This document shows positions 7,332-16,057 of a DNA stretch of 64,000 bases, in pieces; the first letter of the stretch is position 1; each line of letters opens with the position of its first letter. The DNA is from Streptomyces melanogenes (GTDB lineage: Bacteria > Actinomycetota > Actinomycetes > Streptomycetales > Streptomycetaceae). Under the pieces are notes generated by a model. The model was not told the origin of the DNA, did not search any database, and was given only the letters and a program-made list of their open reading frames with translations. Position numbers and translations under genes: made by a program. The stretch is from NCBI RefSeq assembly GCF_014649795.1, contig NZ_BMTS01000009.1, forward strand, positions 307,226-371,225, in the 5' to 3' direction.

Positions 7332-8739
7332 CCGCGGGCGCCCGCGCTCGGCGCCCCGCCCCGCCGACGAACCCCTGCCCACCGGCACCCGGCCGACGTC
7401 GCGTGCGGGGGCGCGGGGAGCGGGGGCGAGAGGGGCTGGGCGGCGGGCCCCGCAGCCGGAGGCCTTCGGGACCGCCTCCGAGGACTTCGCGACCGCCCCC
7501 GATGACTTCGTGACGGTCGAGGCGCCCGCTGTCGATCCGACCGGGCCCGATCCTTCCGGGCCTGACCTTTCCGCGCCTGATCTTTCCGCACCTCCCGGCC
7601 CCGCTACGGAGGCGGCCGCCGCCCCCGAGCGCCCGCCCGGCCGTCGGGCCCAGCAGGGCCGGGCCGACCGGCGCAGGCTCGCCCGCAAGGTGAAGCGGCG
7701 CCGGCGCAGGTCCGCAGTGAAGGAGATACCCCTGCTCGTCGGGGTGGCGGTGCTCATCGCCCTCGTACTGAAGACGTTCCTCGTCCAGGCCTTCGTGATC
7801 CCGTCCGGCTCGATGCAGGAGACGATCACCATCGGCGACCGGGTGCTCGTCGACAAGCTCACGCCCTGGTTCGGCTCCAAGCCGCAGCGCGGCGACGTGG
7901 TGGTCTTCAAGGACCCCGGCGGCTGGCTCAAGGACGAGAAGAAGACCAGCGGCGGCAGCGACCCGGTGGTCGTCAAGCAGGTCAAACAGGGACTCACCTT
8001 CATCGGGCTGCTGCCCTCCGACAACGAGCAGGACCTCATCAAGCGGGTCATCGCGGTCGGCGGCGACACCGTGAAGTGCTGCGACGGGGGCGGCAAGGTC
8101 ACCGTCAACGGCATGCCCCTGGACGAGCCCTATGTGCACCCCGGCAACCCGCCCTCGGAGATCGAGTTCGAGGTGAAGGTGCCCGAGGGGCGGCTGTTCA
8201 TGATGGGCGACCACCGCTCGAATTCGGCCGATTCCCGTTTCCACCTCGACGAGGCCCACCACGGGACCGTCTCCGAGGACGGGGTCATCGGGCGGGCCGT
8301 CGTCATCGGCTGGCCCTTCGACCGCTGGAAGTGGCTGGAGGAGCCCGGGACGTTCGGCTCGGTGCCGGACGCGCCCGGCAGGTCGGACACCGCGCTCGGT
8401 GCGTCGCATAGGGTGTCCTCCCGGGATCCGGCAGCGGATCCCGACAGATCACGTGAAGTAGCGGTAAATAAATCGATATCGGATGACCCGAAATCGAACG
8501 AGACGATCCGGCTCCCGAGCCCTGCGGAACTCCCGCTCGTTATGGGAGTGGTGGGCCTGCGCCTGGCACGGCGCGGGCGGTGGCACGGACTGAGGAGTGG
8601 ATGTGGGGGATTTGGCGGTCGGCGCACGATCCGGACACGACGAGCCCGAGGAGCGGCCGGACGGGCCCGCCGACCCGCCTGCCCAGGCTCAGGCCGACAG
8701 CGGTGGTGGCGGCACCGCCGACGGCGGCCCGGGGGGTGA
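7324..8739 (+). CDS. sipX: Type I signal peptidase, second of four (SipX-like), with long C-terminal extension
   Basis: 471 residues as read. A disordered N-terminus of about 130 residues ends in a run of arginines. A membrane anchor (about 135-155), catalytic S163 in PSGSMQET, K240 in LIKRVIAVGGD and the GDHRSNSADSRFH box follow. The family fold should end near residue 350, yet no stop occurs until 8739. The last 120 residues include a second hydrophobic stretch, LPLVMGVVGL, then an arginine/glycine-rich tail read out of frame through the first 137 bases of the third sip gene. That tail may be a genuine overlap or reflect a lost stop. Confidence 0.85.
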   Translation: MGNRGRPRSAPRPADEPLPTGTRPTSRAGARGAGARGAGRRAPQPEAFGTASEDFATAPDDFVTVEAPAVDPTGPDPSGPDLSAPDLSAPPGPATEAAAAPERPPGRRAQQGRADRRRLARKVKRRRRRSAVKEIPLLVGVAVLIALVLKTFLVQAFVIPSGSMQETITIGDRVLVDKLTPWFGSKPQRGDVVVFKDPGGWLKDEKKTSGGSDPVVVKQVKQGLTFIGLLPSDNEQDLIKRVIAVGGDTVKCCDGGGKVTVNGMPLDEPYVHPGNPPSEIEFEVKVPEGRLFMMGDHRSNSADSRFHLDEAHHGTVSEDGVIGRAVVIGWPFDRWKWLEEPGTFGSVPDAPGRSDTALGASHRVSSRDPAADPDRSREVAVNKSISDDPKSNETIRLPSPAELPLVMGVVGLRLARRGRWHGLRSGCGGFGGRRTIRTRRARGAAGRARRPACPGSGRQRWWRHRRRRPGG

Positions 8740-9565
8740 CGGCGAGCCGGGCGGCTCGGGCAGCAGTCCCAGGAAGCAGCGCTCCTTCTGGAAGGAGCTG
8801 CCGCTGCTCATCGGCATCGCGCTGATCCTCGCGCTGCTGATCAAGACGTTCCTGGTGCAGGCGTTCTCGATCCCCTCGGACTCGATGCAGGACACCCTCC
8901 AGCGCGGTGACCGGGTCCTGGTGGACAAGCTGACGCCGTGGTTCGGCTCCACGCCCGAGCGCGGCGAGGTCGTCGTCTTCCACGACCCGGGCGGCTGGCT
9001 GGAGGACCAGAAGCCGGCCGAGCCCAACGCGGTGCAGAAGTTCCTCAGCTTCATCGGCCTGATGCCGTCCGCCGAGGAGAAGGACCTGATCAAGCGGGTC
9101 ATCGCGACCGGCGGCGACACCGTGGAGTGCAAGAAGGGCGGCCCGGTCAAGGTCAACGGCAAGGCCCTGAACGAGCCGTACATCTACCCCGGCGACAGCG
9201 CCTGCGACGACATGCCGTTCGGCCCGATCAAGGTCCCCAAGGGCCGGATCTGGGTGATGGGCGACCACCGCCAGAACTCGCTGGACTCCCGCTACCACCA
9301 GGAGCTGCCGGGCGGCGGCACCGTCTCCAACGACGAGGTCGTGGGCCGCGCGTTCACCATCGCCTGGCCGCTCAACCGCATCGACTGGCTCGGCATCCCG
9401 GGCACCTTCGACCAGAAGGGCCTCAACGGCATGGGCGCGGACGGCACGGCGGCCCCGGTGGCCGCGGGGCTCGCGGGCGCGGTGCCGATCGTGCTGTGGC
9501 GGCGCCGCCGGCTCACCCGGCCGAGTGACGCGGTCGAGGGCACCGACCTCACCCGGGAGGGCTGA
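8603..9565 (+). CDS. sipY: Type I signal peptidase, third of four (SipY-like)
   Basis: 320 residues. A glycine- and acid-rich cytoplasmic N-terminus of about 60 residues precedes a membrane anchor (about 65-84), catalytic S94 in PSDSMQDTL and K164 in LIKRVIATGGD. The GDHRQNSLDSRYH box comes later, and a second hydrophobic segment near the end (APVAAGLAGAVPIVLW) is followed by arginines, suggesting two membrane spans. GTG 8603 is chosen because GAGGAG (8592-8597) lies five bases upstream; GTG 8597 is in frame but falls inside that ribosome-binding site. The start overlaps the sipX reading frame. Confidence 0.92.
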   Translation: MGDLAVGARSGHDEPEERPDGPADPPAQAQADSGGGGTADGGPGGDGEPGGSGSSPRKQRSFWKELPLLIGIALILALLIKTFLVQAFSIPSDSMQDTLQRGDRVLVDKLTPWFGSTPERGEVVVFHDPGGWLEDQKPAEPNAVQKFLSFIGLMPSAEEKDLIKRVIATGGDTVECKKGGPVKVNGKALNEPYIYPGDSACDDMPFGPIKVPKGRIWVMGDHRQNSLDSRYHQELPGGGTVSNDEVVGRAFTIAWPLNRIDWLGIPGTFDQKGLNGMGADGTAAPVAAGLAGAVPIVLWRRRRLTRPSDAVEGTDLTREG

Positions 9566-9656
9566 CCGCGCGGGATACCGCCGGGTAGGGTGCCGTCCCA
9601 GATCGTCGATCTCCGGGACCCGCGAGGACGCGGGTGACCGGGGGAGGAGCACTGGG

Positions 9657-10403
9657 ATGAGCGGAACAGGACGTACGGACGACGGCCGCGGCCGCGGTCT
9701 CGGCAATCTGCTGTCGGGGCTGGCCGTGGCCGTCGGCTGTGTGCTCTTCCTCGGCGGGTTCGCCTGGGGCGCCGTCGAGTACAAGCCGTACACGGTGCCG
9801 ACCCAGTCCATGAACCCGACGGTCAAGGCGGGCGACCGGGTCCTCGCCCAGCGCATCGACGGCGCCGACGTCAAGCGCGGCGACGTGGTGATCTTCAAGG
9901 ACAAGGTCTGGGGCAACGTCCCCATGGTCAAGCGCGTCGTCGGCATAGGCGGCGACACCGTCAAGTGCTGCGATCAGGGCGGCAAGCTGACCGTCAACGG
10001 CCAGGCGATCGACGAACCGTATCTGCACAACACGGCCGCCTCCACGACCAAGTTCAGCGCCACCGTCCCCAAGGACCAGCTCTTCCTCCTCGGCGACGAG
10101 CGAGACGTCTCGCTGGACTCCCGGGTGCACCTGGAGGACGCGGCGAACGGCTCGGTGCCGCGCTCGGCCGTCAGCGCGCGCGTGGACGCGGTGGCGTGGC
10201 CGCTGGACGGCATGCTGAAGCGCCCGACGGGCTTCAAGGTACTTCCGGGCGGCATCTCTCAGCCGGGGCCCCTGATGCTGATGGTGGGCGCGGTGGTCGC
10301 CGGAGCCGTACTGATCGTGCTGGGCGCGGCGTACGGACCGCTGGCGCGGCGCCTGGGGCGGCGGCGCGGGGCGGTGCGGGAGGTGCCGGTTGCAGGGCAG
10401 TGA
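9657..10403 (+). CDS. sipZ: Type I signal peptidase, fourth of four (SipZ-like)
   Basis: 248 residues from ATG 9657, behind a strong GGGGGAGGAG ribosome-binding site (about 9640-9649). A membrane segment at residues 20-40 is followed by catalytic S51 in PTQSMNPTV and K92 in MVKRVVGIGGD, with the GDERDVSLDSRVH box later. A second membrane segment at about 205-225 and an arginine-rich tail complete it. The GDER box replaces the usual GDN/GDH, a mild departure. Its last 14 bases overlap the Nudix gene, so the two are probably cotranscribed. Confidence 0.92.
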   Translation: MSGTGRTDDGRGRGLGNLLSGLAVAVGCVLFLGGFAWGAVEYKPYTVPTQSMNPTVKAGDRVLAQRIDGADVKRGDVVIFKDKVWGNVPMVKRVVGIGGDTVKCCDQGGKLTVNGQAIDEPYLHNTAASTTKFSATVPKDQLFLLGDERDVSLDSRVHLEDAANGSVPRSAVSARVDAVAWPLDGMLKRPTGFKVLPGGISQPGPLMLMVGAVVAGAVLIVLGAAYGPLARRLGRRRGAVREVPVAGQ

Positions 10404-10962
10404 GGGCGCTGGGCCTGGACCTGGGGCTGGCGGGATCGGTGCGTCCGGCGGGGCCGGTGGGCCGCTCGGCGACGAAGCGGTGGGGTTTCGCAAGGTCGCC
10501 CGGGTCGTGCTGCTCGATCCGCAGGACCGCATTCTGCTGATGCACGGATACGAACCGGACAATCCCGACGACACCTGGTGGTTCACCCCGGGCGGCGGCG
10601 TGGAGGGCGACGAGACCCGGGCCGAGGCGGCCCTGCGCGAGCTCGCCGAGGAGACCGGGATCACGGACGTGCAGCTGGGGCCCGTGCTGTGGCGCCGGAT
10701 GTGCTCGTTCCCCTTCGACGGCCGCCGCTGGGACCAGGACGAGTGGTACTTCCTGGCCCGAACCACCCAGACCGAGGCCGCGCCGACCGACCTCACCGAG
10801 CTGGAACTACGCAGTACCGCGGGGCTGAGGTGGTGGACCTCCGCCGAACTGTCGGCGGCCCGTGAGACGGTGTACCCGACCAGACTCGCCGAGCTGCTGC
10901 GCACGCTGCTCGACGAGGGTCCTCCGCGTGCGCCGGTGGTCCTGGCTCCGGAAATCGTCTAG
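10390..10962 (+). CDS. Nudix hydrolase
   Basis: 190 residues from TTG 10390, preceded by GGGAGGTG a few bases upstream. The Nudix box is complete: GGVEGDETRAEAALRELAEE then TG, residues about 69-91, with the REL...EE metal-binding helix. Such enzymes hydrolyse nucleoside diphosphates linked to another group; the substrate cannot be read from sequence. The glycine-rich first 30 residues are unlike the fold, and a GTG at 10480 would give a shorter protein, but the ribosome-binding site supports TTG. It overlaps the end of sipZ. Confidence 0.87.
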   Translation: MQGSEGAGPGPGAGGIGASGGAGGPLGDEAVGFRKVARVVLLDPQDRILLMHGYEPDNPDDTWWFTPGGGVEGDETRAEAALRELAEETGITDVQLGPVLWRRMCSFPFDGRRWDQDEWYFLARTTQTEAAPTDLTELELRSTAGLRWWTSAELSAARETVYPTRLAELLRTLLDEGPPRAPVVLAPEIV

Positions 10963-11017
10963 AGGCCCGGGGGGCTGACGCACAATAGGGGGACGCACGG
11001 CTGAAGGGGAACATGCC

Positions 11018-11326
11018 ATGAGCGCCGAGGACCTCGAAAAGTACGAGACCGAGATGGAGCTGAAGCTCTACCGGGAGTACCGCGACGTCGTCGGTCTGTT
11101 CAAATACGTGATCGAGACCGAGCGGCGTTTCTACCTCACCAACGACTACGAGATGCAGGTGCACTCGGTCCAGGGCGAGGTGTTCTTCGAGGTGTCGATG
11201 GCGGACGCCTGGGTCTGGGACATGTACAGGCCGGCTCGCTTCGTCAAGCAGGTCCGCGTTCTCACGTTCAAGGACGTGAATATCGAGGAGCTCAACAAGA
11301 GCGATCTGGAGCTTCCGGGGGGCTGA
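11018..11326 (+). CDS. DUF2469 family protein
   Basis: 102 residues, very polar and acidic at the N-terminus (MSAEDLEKYETEMELKLYRE), with conserved aromatic stretches KYVIETERRFYLTNDYEMQV and DAWVWDMYRPARFVKQVRVL. This small family is found almost only in actinobacteria, usually beside yraN and dprA as here, and has no established function. AAGGGGA lies nine bases before the ATG. The gene is unusually low in glycine and alanine for this window, suggesting strong constraint. Confidence 0.92.
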   Translation: MSAEDLEKYETEMELKLYREYRDVVGLFKYVIETERRFYLTNDYEMQVHSVQGEVFFEVSMADAWVWDMYRPARFVKQVRVLTFKDVNIEELNKSDLELPGG

Positions 11327-11391
11327 TCCGCGGCGTTCGCGGCGTGGGAGAGGTCCGCCGGGTCGGGTCGATTCGGGTCCATGGCATCGGC

Positions 11392-11472
11392 GTCCACCGA
11401 TTTCGCCGCGTCCACAGCGCGCACGTCCACCGTGTGGGTGACGGAGTTGTCCACAACGGCCCGACTGTCCAC
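11392..11472. promoter_or_regulatory. Cluster of DnaA-box-like motifs upstream of yraN
   Basis: Five copies of GTCCAC start at 11392, 11410, 11425, 11449 and 11467, all in the same orientation within 81 bases. The copy at 11447-11455 reads TTGTCCACA, the preferred Streptomyces DnaA box. The 203-base gap 11327-11529 is otherwise empty. The clustering could mean DnaA binding or a repeated leader element; neither is shown. Confidence 0.4.
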
Positions 11473-11529
11473 CAAGATCCACTTGTTGGCGGCGGATGCG
11501 TGACAGTCGGTGCCGGAGGTGGTGCCGAA

Positions 11530-11892
11530 ATGAGCGCACGAGGAGCACTCGGGCAGTACGGCGAAGACGTGGCGGCGAGGCTGCTGGCCGACGCCGGAAT
11601 GACAGTGGTCGCCCGCAACTGGCGCGGCGGCAGGACCGGAGAGATCGACATCGTCGCCCGCGACGGCGACGTCCTGGTGGTCTGCGAGGTCAAGACCCGC
11701 AGAGCGGGCCCGTTCGAACACCCCATGGCGGCCGTCACCCCCGCCAAGGCCGAGCGGCTCAGACACCTCGCCGAGCGCTGGCTCGCCGACCACGGAGGAC
11801 CGCCGGGCGGCGGCGTCCGCATCGACCTCGTCGGCGTCGTCCTGCCCCAGCGCGGCGCACCCCGCGCCGAGCACGTGCGAGGGGTGGCGTAA
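11530..11892 (+). CDS. yraN: UPF0102 family protein YraN (nuclease-like)
   Basis: 120 residues. The restriction-endonuclease-like core is plain: GEIDIVARDGDVLVVCEVKT gives the D...ExK metal site, preceded by ARNWRGGRTGEI. No biochemical role is firmly established. ATG 11530 follows GGAGGTG and gives the standard length; the frame is open for 62 codons upstream, but that part covers the DnaA-box-like cluster and shows no protein similarity. Its stop is directly followed by the ATG of the YifB gene. The yraN-yifB-dprA order recurs in many actinobacteria and points to DNA processing. Confidence 0.93.
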   Translation: MSARGALGQYGEDVAARLLADAGMTVVARNWRGGRTGEIDIVARDGDVLVVCEVKTRRAGPFEHPMAAVTPAKAERLRHLAERWLADHGGPPGGGVRIDLVGVVLPQRGAPRAEHVRGVA

Positions 11893-13509
11893 ATGGGATT
11901 CGCCCGCACCTGCTCAGTGGCGCTCGTCGGCGTCGAGGGCGTCGTCGTGGAAGTCCAGGCCGACCTCGAACCGGGCGTCGCCGCCTTCACCCTCGTCGGC
12001 CTGCCCGACAAGAGCCTCAGCGAAAGCCGCGACCGCGTCAGAGCCGCCGTCGTCAACTCCGGCGGCGACTGGCCCCAGAAGAAACTCACCGTCGGCCTCA
12101 GCCCCGCCTCCGTCCCCAAGAGCGGCAGCGGTTTTGATCTCGCCGTTGCCTGTGCGGTCCTCGGCGCCGCCGAACGCATCGACCCCAGAGAGCTCGCCGA
12201 CCTGGTGATGATCGGCGAACTCGGACTCGACGGCCGGGTGCGCCCCGTGCGAGGCATCCTGCCCGCAGTCCTCGCCGCCGCCGAGGCCGGATACGAACAG
12301 GTCGTCGTCCCCGAACAGACCGCCGCCGAAGCGTCCCTGGTCCCCGGCATCTCCGTCCTGGGCGTACGGAGCCTGCGCCAGCTCATCGCCGTCCTCACCG
12401 ACGAACCCGTCCCCGAGGAAGAGCCCGACCAGGAGGGCAGGCCCGACGCCATGCTCGCCGGACTGGCCGTCCCCGGCGCCGGAGTCTGCACCGGCCTCTC
12501 CATCGACGCCGACACCAGCCCGCCCGACCTCGCCGACGTCGCGGGCCAGCGCACCGCCCGCACCGCCCTGGAAGTCGCCGCGGCCGGCGGCCACCACCTG
12601 ATGCTGTACGGACCGCCCGGCGCGGGCAAGACGATGCTGGCCGAACGGCTCCCCGGCATCCTGCCGCCCCTCACCCGCCAGGAATCCCTCGAAGTCACCG
12701 CGATCCACTCGGTCGCCGGAATCCTGCCCCCGGGCAAACCCCTCGTCCACAAAGCCCCCTACTGCGCACCCCACCACTCGGCGACCATGCAGTCCCTCGT
12801 CGGCGGAGGCAACGGCCTGCCACGGCCGGGAGCCGTCTCACTCGCCCACCGAGGTGTCCTCTTCCTGGACGAGGCCCCCGAGTTCACCGGCAAGGCCCTC
12901 GACTCCCTGCGCCAGCCCCTGGAGGCCGGACACGTAGTCGTCGCCCGCAGCGCGGGCGTCGTCCGCCTCCCGGCCCGCTTCCTCATGGTCCTCGCCGCCA
13001 ACCCATGCCCCTGCGGCCGCCACACCCTGCACGGCGCGGGCTGCGAATGCCCCCCGTCCGTCATCCGCCGCTACCAGGCCCGGCTCTCCGGACCGCTCCT
13101 CGACCGCGTCGACCTGCGCGTGGAGGCCGAGCCCGTCCGGCGCGAGGACCTGCTCGCCCAAGGTGGACGCGGCGAATCCACGGCACAGGTCGCCGACCGC
13201 GTCCTGGCCGCCCGGGAACGGGCCGCCGCCCGCCTCCAGGGCACACCCTGGACCACCAACAGCGAAGTCCCCGGACACGAGCTGCGCACCCGCTGGGTCA
13301 CGGCCCCCGGAGCCCTCGCCGCGGCGGAACGGGACATGGAACGCGGCCTGCTCACCGCCAGAGGCCTCGACCGCGTCCTACGCGTCGCCTGGACCCTCGC
13401 CGACCTCTGCGGCGACGACCGCCCGGACGACACCCACATCGGCCTCGCCCTGGAACTGAGAACGGGCATTTCCAGGGGGGCGCCGCTGCCGGTGGGGGGT
13501 GCGGGGTGA
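11893..13509 (+). CDS. comM: YifB/ComM family Mg-chelatase-like AAA+ ATPase
   Basis: 538 residues. The N-terminal Lon-protease-like domain (GLPDKSLSESRDRVRAAVVN) is followed by a AAA+ module with Walker A GPPGAGKT at about 240-247 and Walker B GVLFLDEAPEF. The LAANPCPCG motif and C-terminal Mg_chelatase_C domain follow. ComM is reported as a hexameric helicase driving branch migration during natural transformation; in Streptomyces the role is unknown. The ATG directly follows the yraN stop, and the gene's stop overlaps the dprA start (GTGA), so the three genes are coupled. Confidence 0.92.
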   Translation: MGFARTCSVALVGVEGVVVEVQADLEPGVAAFTLVGLPDKSLSESRDRVRAAVVNSGGDWPQKKLTVGLSPASVPKSGSGFDLAVACAVLGAAERIDPRELADLVMIGELGLDGRVRPVRGILPAVLAAAEAGYEQVVVPEQTAAEASLVPGISVLGVRSLRQLIAVLTDEPVPEEEPDQEGRPDAMLAGLAVPGAGVCTGLSIDADTSPPDLADVAGQRTARTALEVAAAGGHHLMLYGPPGAGKTMLAERLPGILPPLTRQESLEVTAIHSVAGILPPGKPLVHKAPYCAPHHSATMQSLVGGGNGLPRPGAVSLAHRGVLFLDEAPEFTGKALDSLRQPLEAGHVVVARSAGVVRLPARFLMVLAANPCPCGRHTLHGAGCECPPSVIRRYQARLSGPLLDRVDLRVEAEPVRREDLLAQGGRGESTAQVADRVLAARERAAARLQGTPWTTNSEVPGHELRTRWVTAPGALAAAERDMERGLLTARGLDRVLRVAWTLADLCGDDRPDDTHIGLALELRTGISRGAPLPVGGAG

Positions 13510-14915
13510 GCGGGGCGGGGGCCGGTTCTGGGGCTGGCTTCGGGTCCGGGTCCGTTTCCGGGCCGGAGGGGCCGGTGCTCGGCGGGTCTGTGGGGTCCAA
13601 CGGCCCGGCCACCGGATCGGTGGGGTCGGTCGGTTGGACTGCCGAGCCGGTGGAGTCCACCGGCTCGGCCGGGGAGAGCCCGGCCGGTGCCGATGCCGGT
13701 GCTGGTTCCGGTGTCGACGCGGCCGAGGGCGTACCGGCGACCAGCGGCGGTCCGGGGGAGCGCGAGCGGCTGGCGCGGGCCGCGCTGACCAGGGTCATCG
13801 AGCCGGGGGACGAACGGGCGGGCAGGTGGCTGCGTACGTACGGGGCGGTGGAGCTGATGCGGCGGCTCACCTCGCCCGAGGACGCCGAGGACACCGACGA
13901 CCCACTCACGGGTGTGAGCGCCGCGCGGCTCGCCGGGTACCGCAGACGCGCGGCGGGCGCCGACCCCGAGCACGACCTGGCCACCCTGGTCGCGCTCGGA
14001 GGGAGGTTCATCTGCCCCGGAGACCGTGAATGGCCGGGTCAGCTGGACGACCTCGGTGACGCCCGCCCCGTCGGGCTCTGGCTGCGGGGCCCGGCCGACC
14101 TGCGGTTATGGGCACTGAGATCCGTCGCCGTGGTCGGCGCCCGAGCCTGTACGCCCTACGGCGCCCACATGGGCGCCACCCTCGGCGCCGGGCTCGCCGA
14201 AAAGGGCTGGGTGGTCGTCTCCGGCGCCGCCGCGGGCGTGGACGGCGCCGCCCATCGCGGCGCCCTCGCGGCAGGCGGCGCCACCATCGCCGTCCTCGCC
14301 AGCGGAGTCGACGTCGTCTACCCACGCGCCCACGCCGAGTTGATCAGCCGCATCGCCCAACAAGGCGTACTCGTAGCGGAGTTGCCGCCAGGAGATCATC
14401 CAACCCCCAGCCGGTTCGTCCAGCGCAACCGCGTGATCGCCGCCCTCACCCGCGGCACCGTCGTGGTCGAGGCCGAATACCGCAGCGGCTCCCTCGTCAC
14501 CGCGCGCAACGCCCAACGGCTCGGCCGCCACACCATAGGCGTACCGGGCCCCGCCACCAGCGGACTCTCCGCCGGAGTCCACGAACTGCTGCGCGGCGAA
14601 GCCGCCCTGGTCACCGACGCCGCCGAAATCGTCGAACTCGTGGGGGAGATGGGCGACCTCGCCCCGCCACGCCGGGGCCCCGTCCTGCCCAGGGACCTCC
14701 TCGCCCCCGCCACCGCACGCGTACTCGACGCCCTGCCCGGCCACGGCGAAGCCACCGTCGGGGACATCGCCCGCGAGGCCGCGACCACGCCCGAGGAAGC
14801 CCTCGGCAGGCTGTACGAACTGCACTCCCTGGGGTTCGTCGAACGGGAAGGGGACGGCTGGCGGTTGACGTCAAGCCCGCTCCGTACGCCGAGCACGCGG
14901 CGAGGCGGTGCTTGA
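13506..14915 (+). CDS. dprA: DNA-processing protein DprA with low-complexity N-terminal extension
   Basis: 469 residues from GTG 13506, overlapping the upstream stop by four bases. DprA/Smf proteins bind ssDNA and load RecA. The Rossmann core is present: VAVVGARACTPYG, then SGAAAGVDGAAHRGALAAGG (SGLARGID-like), and PSRFVQRNRVIAALT. A C-terminal winged-helix-like domain follows (ATVGDIAREAATTPEEALGR). The first 80 or so residues are almost only Gly, Ala, Ser, Val and Pro, a tail absent from typical DprA. A start within this stretch is possible, but the coupling to comM favours GTG 13506. Confidence 0.9.
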   Translation: MSGAGAGSGAGFGSGSVSGPEGPVLGGSVGSNGPATGSVGSVGWTAEPVESTGSAGESPAGADAGAGSGVDAAEGVPATSGGPGERERLARAALTRVIEPGDERAGRWLRTYGAVELMRRLTSPEDAEDTDDPLTGVSAARLAGYRRRAAGADPEHDLATLVALGGRFICPGDREWPGQLDDLGDARPVGLWLRGPADLRLWALRSVAVVGARACTPYGAHMGATLGAGLAEKGWVVVSGAAAGVDGAAHRGALAAGGATIAVLASGVDVVYPRAHAELISRIAQQGVLVAELPPGDHPTPSRFVQRNRVIAALTRGTVVVEAEYRSGSLVTARNAQRLGRHTIGVPGPATSGLSAGVHELLRGEAALVTDAAEIVELVGEMGDLAPPRRGPVLPRDLLAPATARVLDALPGHGEATVGDIAREAATTPEEALGRLYELHSLGFVEREGDGWRLTSSPLRTPSTRRGGA

Positions 14916-15156
14916 CCTGGAGCATTCGGGTGAAAAGGTAAGGCCGATGACCACCGAGGGCCGCACGCCAGCGCTTTCGGGGCCGACGCACCCCGCGACG
15001 GCCCCCACCCCCGCGCGTGACGGGCCGCCCCCGCCGGGCAAGCCCGATCCCCTCACGTTTGCGCACCGCAACAGCCCGGTCACGCTACGCTCACGAGAAC
15101 CCCGCAGCAGAGACAGCTCCCCGCTCACGTCACAGCAGAACGGCTCAAGGCAACGC

Positions 15157-15999
15157 ATGCCCCAGCACACCTCCGGGTCTGATCGCACGGCAGCTCCCCC
15201 TGCTGCCCGCGCCGGCGGCACCGTGCGACCACCGGCGCCCTCGTCCGTCGACGAACTGTGGCGCTCGTACAAGAGCAGCGGCGACGAGCGCCTGCGCGAA
15301 CAGCTGATCCTGCACTACTCGCCGCTGGTCAAGTACGTCGCGGGCCGAGTCAGCGTCGGGCTGCCGCCCAACGTCGAACAGGCCGACTTCGTCTCCTCCG
15401 GAGTCTTCGGACTCATCGACGCCATCGAGAAGTTCGACATCGAACGGGCCATCAAGTTCGAGACGTACGCCATCACGCGCATCCGGGGCGCGATGATCGA
15501 CGAACTCCGCGCACTCGACTGGATCCCGCGCTCCGTACGGCAGAAGGCCCGCGCCGTCGAACGCGCCTACGCGACCCTCGAAGCGCAACTGCGCCGCACC
15601 CCCTCGGAGAACGAAGTCGCGACCGAGATGGGCATCGCCGTCGAGGAACTGCACGCCGTATTCAGCCAGTTGTCGCTCGCCAACGTGGTCGCGCTCGAAG
15701 AGCTGCTGCACGTCGGCGGCGAGGGTGGCGACCGGCTCAGCCTCATGGACACCCTGGAGGACACCGCCGCCGACGACCCCGTCGAGGTCGCCGAGGGCCG
15801 CGAGCTGCGCCGACTGCTCGCCCGCGCCATCAACACGCTGCCGGAGCGCGAGAAGACGGTCGTCACCCTCTACTACTACGAAGGCCTCACCCTCGCCGAG
15901 ATCGGCAACGTCCTCGGCGTCACCGAGAGCCGCGTCAGCCAGATCCACACGAAGTCCGTCCTCCAGCTGCGGGCCAAGCTGGCCGACGTGGGCCGCTGA
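15157..15999 (+). CDS. whiG: RNA polymerase sigma factor WhiG
   Basis: 280 residues. A FliA/SigD-family sigma factor that starts sporulation in aerial hyphae of Streptomyces. Region 2 is LREQLILHYSPLVKYVAGRV with the -10-binding part IKFETYAITRIRGAMIDELR; region 4 is LPEREKTVVTLYYYEGLTLA with the helix-turn-helix GVTESRVSQIH. ATG 15157 gives the family N-terminus MPQHTSGSDR; the frame is open for 83 codons upstream, but that stretch is proline-rich and unlike the family. The 241 bases after dprA hold no other gene; TACGCT at 15086-15091 is a possible -10. In the family, activity is controlled after translation by the anti-sigma factor RsiG with c-di-GMP. Confidence 0.96.
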   Translation: MPQHTSGSDRTAAPPAARAGGTVRPPAPSSVDELWRSYKSSGDERLREQLILHYSPLVKYVAGRVSVGLPPNVEQADFVSSGVFGLIDAIEKFDIERAIKFETYAITRIRGAMIDELRALDWIPRSVRQKARAVERAYATLEAQLRRTPSENEVATEMGIAVEELHAVFSQLSLANVVALEELLHVGGEGGDRLSLMDTLEDTAADDPVEVAEGRELRRLLARAINTLPEREKTVVTLYYYEGLTLAEIGNVLGVTESRVSQIHTKSVLQLRAKLADVGR

Positions 16000-16057
16000 G
16001 CGCCACCACGGCACATCGCCCCTCCGCGGATCCCCGCCCCAGCCTTAGAGTGGAGCG

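Noticed and set aside
5715..8114. Long minus-strand open frame opposite trmD, rplS and the sip genes
   Set aside because: Opposite-strand shadow of well-recognised conserved genes; arginine/proline-rich with no domain.
6952..8409. 485-residue minus-strand open frame opposite sipX
   Set aside because: Complementary-strand shadow; no family features and no ribosome-binding site.
11292..12752. Minus-strand frame of 486 residues opposite yraN and comM
   Set aside because: Low-complexity Ser/Thr/Pro/Arg composition is typical of an antisense shadow; the plus-strand genes are clearly conserved.
14908..15156. Longer WhiG starting at 14908
   Set aside because: The first 83 residues are proline-rich and unlike the sigma factor; the known N-terminus MPQHTSGSDR begins at 15157.
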